Positions 59,464 through 64,000 of a DNA stretch of 64,000 nt are shown here, piece by piece; position 1 is the first letter of the stretch, and each line of letters begins with the position of its first letter. The position numbers and the translations under genes were made by a program. A model generated the notes under the pieces. That model was given only the letters and a program-made list of their open reading frames with translations. It made no database searches and had not been told where the DNA came from. The DNA comes from Sophora flavescens (taxonomy: Eukaryota; Streptophyta; Magnoliopsida; Fabales; Fabaceae): NCBI GenBank assembly GCA_030762895.1, contig JAUPTC010000208.1:1-64000 (forward strand). Reading direction: 5' to 3'.

Positions 59464-59599
59464 AAATTATCAAATAAGTTTCACCACCGAAGAGTCCCAG
59501 ACACAGTAGAAGAAGAAGAAAAATGCCCGTGGGTGCAACAGGAATAGGAGCCTGTCTGGGTTTTATTATCCAGGTATGGTCCAATCGCCTACGCAAACT

Positions 59600-60255
59600 G
59601 CCAACCATGCGACGTAATGGTTTATCTGGTAAATGCCTATACTAAAATCAAGTTTTGAATGCCTTAGATTATCTAGTGAATGTTTTATTTGGTGAATGCC
59701 TTCAATTATCTGGTGAATGCCAATACCAAAACCAAGTTTTGGACGCCTTTCTAGTGAATGCCATCAATTCATTGATACTAAAACCAAGTTTTTGATGCCT
59801 TAAATTATCTGGTGAATGTAGTTCACTTATCAGATGAATGCCTTTATTTATCTGGTGAATGCCAATACTAAAACAAAGTTTTGGATGCCTTTGATTATCT
59901 GGTGAATGTAGTTCACTTATCTGGTGAACGTAGTTCACTTATTTGGTGAATGACTTCAATTATCTGGTGAATGCCTATAATAAAACCAAGTTTTGGATGC
60001 CTTAAATTATTTGGTGAACGTAGTTCACTTATCTGGTGAATGCCTTCGATTATCAGGTGAATGCCAATACTAAAACCAAGTTTTGGATGCCTTTGACTAT
60101 CTGGTGAACGTAGTTCACTTATCTGGTTCACCAGATAAGTGAACTACGTTCACCAGATAATAAAAGGCATCCAAAACTTGGTTTTAGTATTGGCATTTAC
60201 CTGATAATTGGAGGCATTCACCACTACGTTCACCAGATAATCAAAGGCATTCAAA
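59600..60255. repeat. TTATCTGGTGAATG minisatellite with inverted arm
   Basis: TTATCTGGTGAATG repeats about fifteen times, in a longer unit of roughly 70 bp containing CCAATACTAAAACCAAGTTTTGGATGCC. From 60129 the same unit runs in reverse, giving a near-perfect inverted repeat with arms of about 73 bp (60055-60126, 60129-60204) around two bases. Confidence 0.85.
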
Positions 60256-62560
60256 ACACTAACAAGTTACAGTGTTATACGATGTCAATAGTATAGATGT
60301 ATGAAAAATGTGTCAATTTAGCATTACTCTTAAGATAGTCTAATTCATGCACTTAGTATTTTTAACATTTTCGAAAATGGTCACAACACTTCAATTGAGC
60401 CAGAGGCTTCCTTAATGATATTTTGTCGTTAATAATTTTCGTTATGCTTATCATTGACGGAAAAAAGCATTTTGATTGGATAAATTGACTCAATAACACC
60501 TATGAATTTACTCTCAAGCATCTTCTTCTTTTGGGCCAAATTATTCAGAACTACAACATGAAACCACACAACCTGACACCTATGATTTTTCTCTCTCAAC
60601 ATCAACAACACAGATGGATTCATAGAACCCATTTTCTCAGTTCCGTCATTCAGCTCGAAAGCAAATTCAACACAAAATGATAACTCAAATGAAAAAAAAA
60701 CCAACCAATCAAGAAAACATGTCGGAGTAGAGATGGACAGATGGTGAACCTGATTAAAATCTGTTTTGCGATTGCAAGACACACAAGTTTTAATTAAACC
60801 CTGTTATGCATTTCCGACCTTAACTGAAGCTTCGAAGGTGGGTGTAGGGAACGAGAAATGGAAGGAAGATGGAAGAAGCTTTTATCTTTTATCCATTTTT
60901 TAACTTTTATCCAATGGATTATTTTTTGTTTTAAGATGTGATCCAATGGATTTGGAAAAATAGTGGATGGATTACTATCCATCCATAAAATAATATGGTT
61001 CAGTTTGATCCAATCCAATAAATATTTTTGTTTTGTAATGGATGGATTTAACCTTGGATGGACTGGATGGATGACGGACAATTGGATAATTTTGCCACCC
61101 CTAATTTAAACAGTCAAGGATCGTATTGGACATGATTAAATCGGATCTTATCATTCTTGAACCATTTGAACCTTGTTGAACCTAAATTTGAACCATTATC
61201 AGTTTCTTGTCCGGCTCAACTTTTACAACATTGGTTGAAAACTTAAAACCAAAAAGTGATTCCATAAGGCTATTAATTTTACGTGTTTCTGTTTCCCTCT
61301 ACTTTTTTTCCCTTATAATTAATAATTTTTTATTTATTTATATTTTTATTTTGTATATGTTGTTTGAAAAACTGTTATGTAAGTTTTCTTTTGGTGCTTT
61401 TCGTTAATTGTTATCAAGGGAATGGATTTGAGTGGCTAGTCCCTCTCCCTCCTAAGCACTCAAACTAATAATCCATTCTTCATCTTACATCTAGACCCTC
61501 GAAGCCTGTCAATGGCTGATTGATTTGTGGAAGCTGAGGCATGATCCCAACAATATTATTGGTTTTCAAAACTCATTTTGTGCACATATGCCTAAGTTGA
61601 GCAGTGGCATATGATGTTACAAGAATGTTAATATACATTTTTTTTACACATTTCTTTAAACACTACTATAGATCTAGCTCATACACTTCTATACTTTTAT
61701 TTTAATATAACATGTTTATCACTTTTTCGGGCTTGTTTATTTTTTCACTTCTGTTTAATTATTGGGTGACTCGTGGGAATGGGTTCGGATTGGGTCGGGA
61801 TAAAGGAGATACATGAACATGACGTATTCAACGTCCAACACAATATTTTCTCTATATATAATTTAAAAAATAAAAGAGTTTAAGATGTGATTCAATTAAA
61901 ACGAGTATGTTAAAAAAGTATATATTGTTAGAGTTACTCGGTATTTGTTATGCCCCGATGTGTGCATCTCCTCCATCGTGTTGTTCCTTGACACCTCACA
62001 AATCACCTTGAATGAGGCCTATGATTCCTTCCCTCGTATCCTTCAAACTCCAACCATTTGGTTCAAAATTTTGTGAATAGTGTCAAACATCAATTGTTTC
62101 TGCATCAAGGGTGATGGAGACCTAGGGAGTCCCATTCACCCGTCTTGGTCTGAACTAATTATAACGTGGGAGAGTTCAAATCAATACAAATATAAAAGTG
62201 GACTAGCAATTTCTACTGTACATCCGATGTGGAGGGCTCACCTTATATCAAGGATTTTAATAACTTTTTAATAAGTTTTTTGTTTCTGATTATTATTATT
62301 ATATTTGGTACTTTGCTTGTATTGTTTGCTTAACCGGGTAAAGTTGTATTAAATGGGATTAGACATGTCAACCATCATACCTTCAGACACTGAGGAGAAA
62401 GTGGAATCATGTTAAGATAGAAAAGCTTTTTTTTTTCTTATTGTATTTTTATGAAAGAAAAAGAAAACTGATACATTGAAGTGATGGAGAGGCTAGGTTA
62501 CCATTAACACTCCAATGTATACCATTTACCATTACCATTTATCCTCTAGTTTTCTTATCT
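60256..62560. other. Noncoding, possible hAT-like end
   Basis: No gene recognised. About 60890-61110 is rich in GGATGGAT, and ends AATTTTGCCACCCCTAA, the reverse complement of a TAGGGGTGGCAAA-type hAT terminus. No matching left end was found. The rest is AT-rich. Confidence 0.4.
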
Positions 62561-63475
62561 AGGAAGAACGATGGAGATGCCCTGCTCTCCTCTCTTCCAT
62601 ATTTTTCGACAAGCTGGTATGACACCCATTTGGGTTTTTTTTTTCTTTGTGGACCAGACACGGTATTTGGGAAGACGCAAAGACAACGACCGCCATTTTC
62701 CGAGGAGAACCAACAACGAGCTCGAACGGCGGCGGAGAGGACAATGAGGAGTAATGCGGCGGTAGTATTTTCACTTGGGATTGCAATAAGCTCGGCGACG
62801 GCGGTAGAGGAAGGATCGAGCGGTGGCTGGGCGGAGCGTGGTTGTGACACGGCGCCGAGACTCTGGTTCGTGGCGGTAATAACGCCGCAGGCGGTAGCGG
62901 CGTGCTGTTTGGATGTGGAGGAGCTCCCTTCTTTGGTTACTTCCTGAAGCCAGTGCTTCTCTTTTCATTGGTATGCTATGCTATCTTTCTTCACCATCAT
63001 CTTATTTTCTCCTTTGACCACCATCATTCGTTTATCTCCCAACTTTCTAATTTGTGGAACTACTTTTGTCTCTTCTCAGTGCTGTTTGTTTTGCAAAATA
63101 TTCATTTTCACCTATTTTACCTGGGGTGAAGGGATGTAGATGGAGGAGGTGGTTTTGTATTCTGAATAAAGATTTCATCCCTCAATTAATGGGAAGTTGC
63201 CAATTCCATAAATTTGATTCATTTTCATTTACCTTTTTGTATTGGATTTGAGTGGATTTTGGAGAATCTGTTTGGGATTGTGCGAATCATGTTCTGATCC
63301 AGCACAAAATAAATATTATTTTGGGTGTGTGTGTGTGTTTTTTTTTGCAGGTAGCTAAGATGATTGGAATAACAAATCATGTTATGAAGTTGAGTTTTTT
63401 TGACGTTTTGCTTTGATAAGGATAAGACCTGATAATAATAAAAAGAAAAAATGAAGAAAGTAAGGGACTCATGCT
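62560..63475 (+). other. GC-rich island with possible spliced transcript, unresolved
   Basis: 62680-62935 is unusually GC- and CpG-rich for this window (GGCGGCGGAGAGG, GACGGCGGTAGAGG). A good acceptor (poly-T then TTTGCAG) sits at 63340-63350. Both strands have open frames of 75-105 codons through the island, with no recognised domain. It could be the first exon or 5' UTR of a gene. Confidence 0.25.
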
Positions 63476-63480
63476 AATTT

Positions 63481-64000
63481 ACTGTTGGTCCCGTCCATCA
63501 TGTGGGACTTGCTGTTGGACGGGGAACTCCCGTCCATCACATTTGTACTTGCTGTTGGACGGGGAAGCCCCGTCCATCACATTTGTACTTGTTGTGGACG
63601 GGGAAGCCCCGTCCATCACGTTTGTAACTTACTGTTGGACGGGGAAGTCCCGTCCATCACATTTGCACTTGCTGTGGACGGGGAATCCCCATCCATCACA
63701 TGGGACTTGCTGTTGGACGGGGAAGTCCCGTCCATCACATTTGTACTTGCTGTGGACGGGGAAGCCCCGTCCATCACATGAGACTTGCTGTGGGACGGGG
63801 AGGTCCCGTCCATCACAGTTGTACTTGCTGTGGACAGGGAAGCCCCGTCCATCACATTTGTACTTGCTGTGGACGGGGAAGCCCCGTCCATCACTGTTGG
63901 ACGGGGAAGTCTCATCCATCACATTTGTACTCGCTGTGGACGGGGAAGCCCCGTCCATCACATTGGACTTACTGTTGGATAGGGAAGTCCCGTCCATCAC
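63481..64000. repeat. 39-40 bp hairpin minisatellite, runs off the window
   Basis: About thirteen copies of a unit containing TGGACGGGGAAGTCCCGTCCA, a strong dyad, joined by TCACATTTGTACTTGCTG. Units are mostly 39 or 40 bp. Because 39 is divisible by three, both strands show repetitive open frames (MDGASPSTASTNV on the minus strand). The array continues beyond position 64000. Confidence 0.9.

Noticed and set aside
59702..60131. Minus-strand repetitive peptides with ISELRSPDN units
   Set aside because: Pure by-product of the TTATCTGGTGAATG minisatellite; frames break with each length variant.
62539..62968. Conventional coding exon in the GC-rich island
   Set aside because: Overlapping frames on both strands are equally long and none shows a domain or convincing splice pattern; kept only as an unresolved feature.
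63481..64000. Repetitive protein or CRISPR-like array from regular dyad repeats
   Set aside because: Units are directly adjacent with near-identical linkers rather than unique spacers, the organism is a plant, and open frames exist on both strands because the unit is about 39 bp. It is a minisatellite.

Overview
This is a TE-dominated stretch of a plant nuclear genome. AT-richness, long Tekay-, Athila- and SIRE/Maximus-type LTR elements, a tRNA-derived SINE, and the MITE types point to a dicot, most likely a papilionoid legume (inference; no species marker is visible). I found one intact protein-coding gene: a 7-exon RING-finger gene on the minus strand (49648-54257, 882 aa by my splicing), with Neuralized/XIAP-like RING cysteine spacing. 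Two well-spliced small exons (23308-23695) are the only other convincing non-TE coding material.

Layout: 1-2238, 3' half of a decayed Copia element with its 3' LTR. 3036-22177, a minus-strand, gag-only Tekay-like Gypsy element with ATGTA target duplications. Its 3' LTR was hit by an Athila-like element (3499-13487, duplication CATTT), which itself received a solo LTR (6458-8731, TCATG) and a Harbinger-type MITE (11817-12583, TTA). 22183-25690, unique-looking DNA with candidate exons and AT-rich tandem duplications. 25699-26952, a 1.25 kb foldback element. 27117-37977, a four-level nest: Harbinger-type MITE, SINE, 3.9 kb solo LTR (TCCAC), young non-autonomous Athila-like element (TTGTC). 37978-41614, more MITEs and a solo Copia LTR (39069-40625, TATTA). 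41635-46450, a LINE 3' remnant (zf-RVT plus RNase H) split by a solo LTR (41952-45940, ATCAA). That LTR carries a 2 kb copy of DNA from 47577-49582. 46563-47933, a solo Copia LTR (TTAAA) with a hAT-like MITE. 49648-54257, the RING gene. 55277-55621, a tiny TRIM-like element. 56327-59078, an LTR fragment between duplicated MITE pieces. 59600-60255 and 63481-64000, two dyad-rich minisatellites.

The most striking pattern is shared by four LTR families of two superfamilies (two Athila-like Gypsy, two Copia). Each carries a family-specific short palindromic motif clustered in U3 just upstream of its TATA box. The motifs are often paired at about 19-22 bp centre to centre, two helical turns. In one family, four pairs sit at 19, 19, 20 and 19 bp. 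The motifs differ between families but the architecture is the same, which suggests convergent paired-site promoter arrays. All coordinates were derived by eye; element borders rest on target-site duplications and TG...CA ends.
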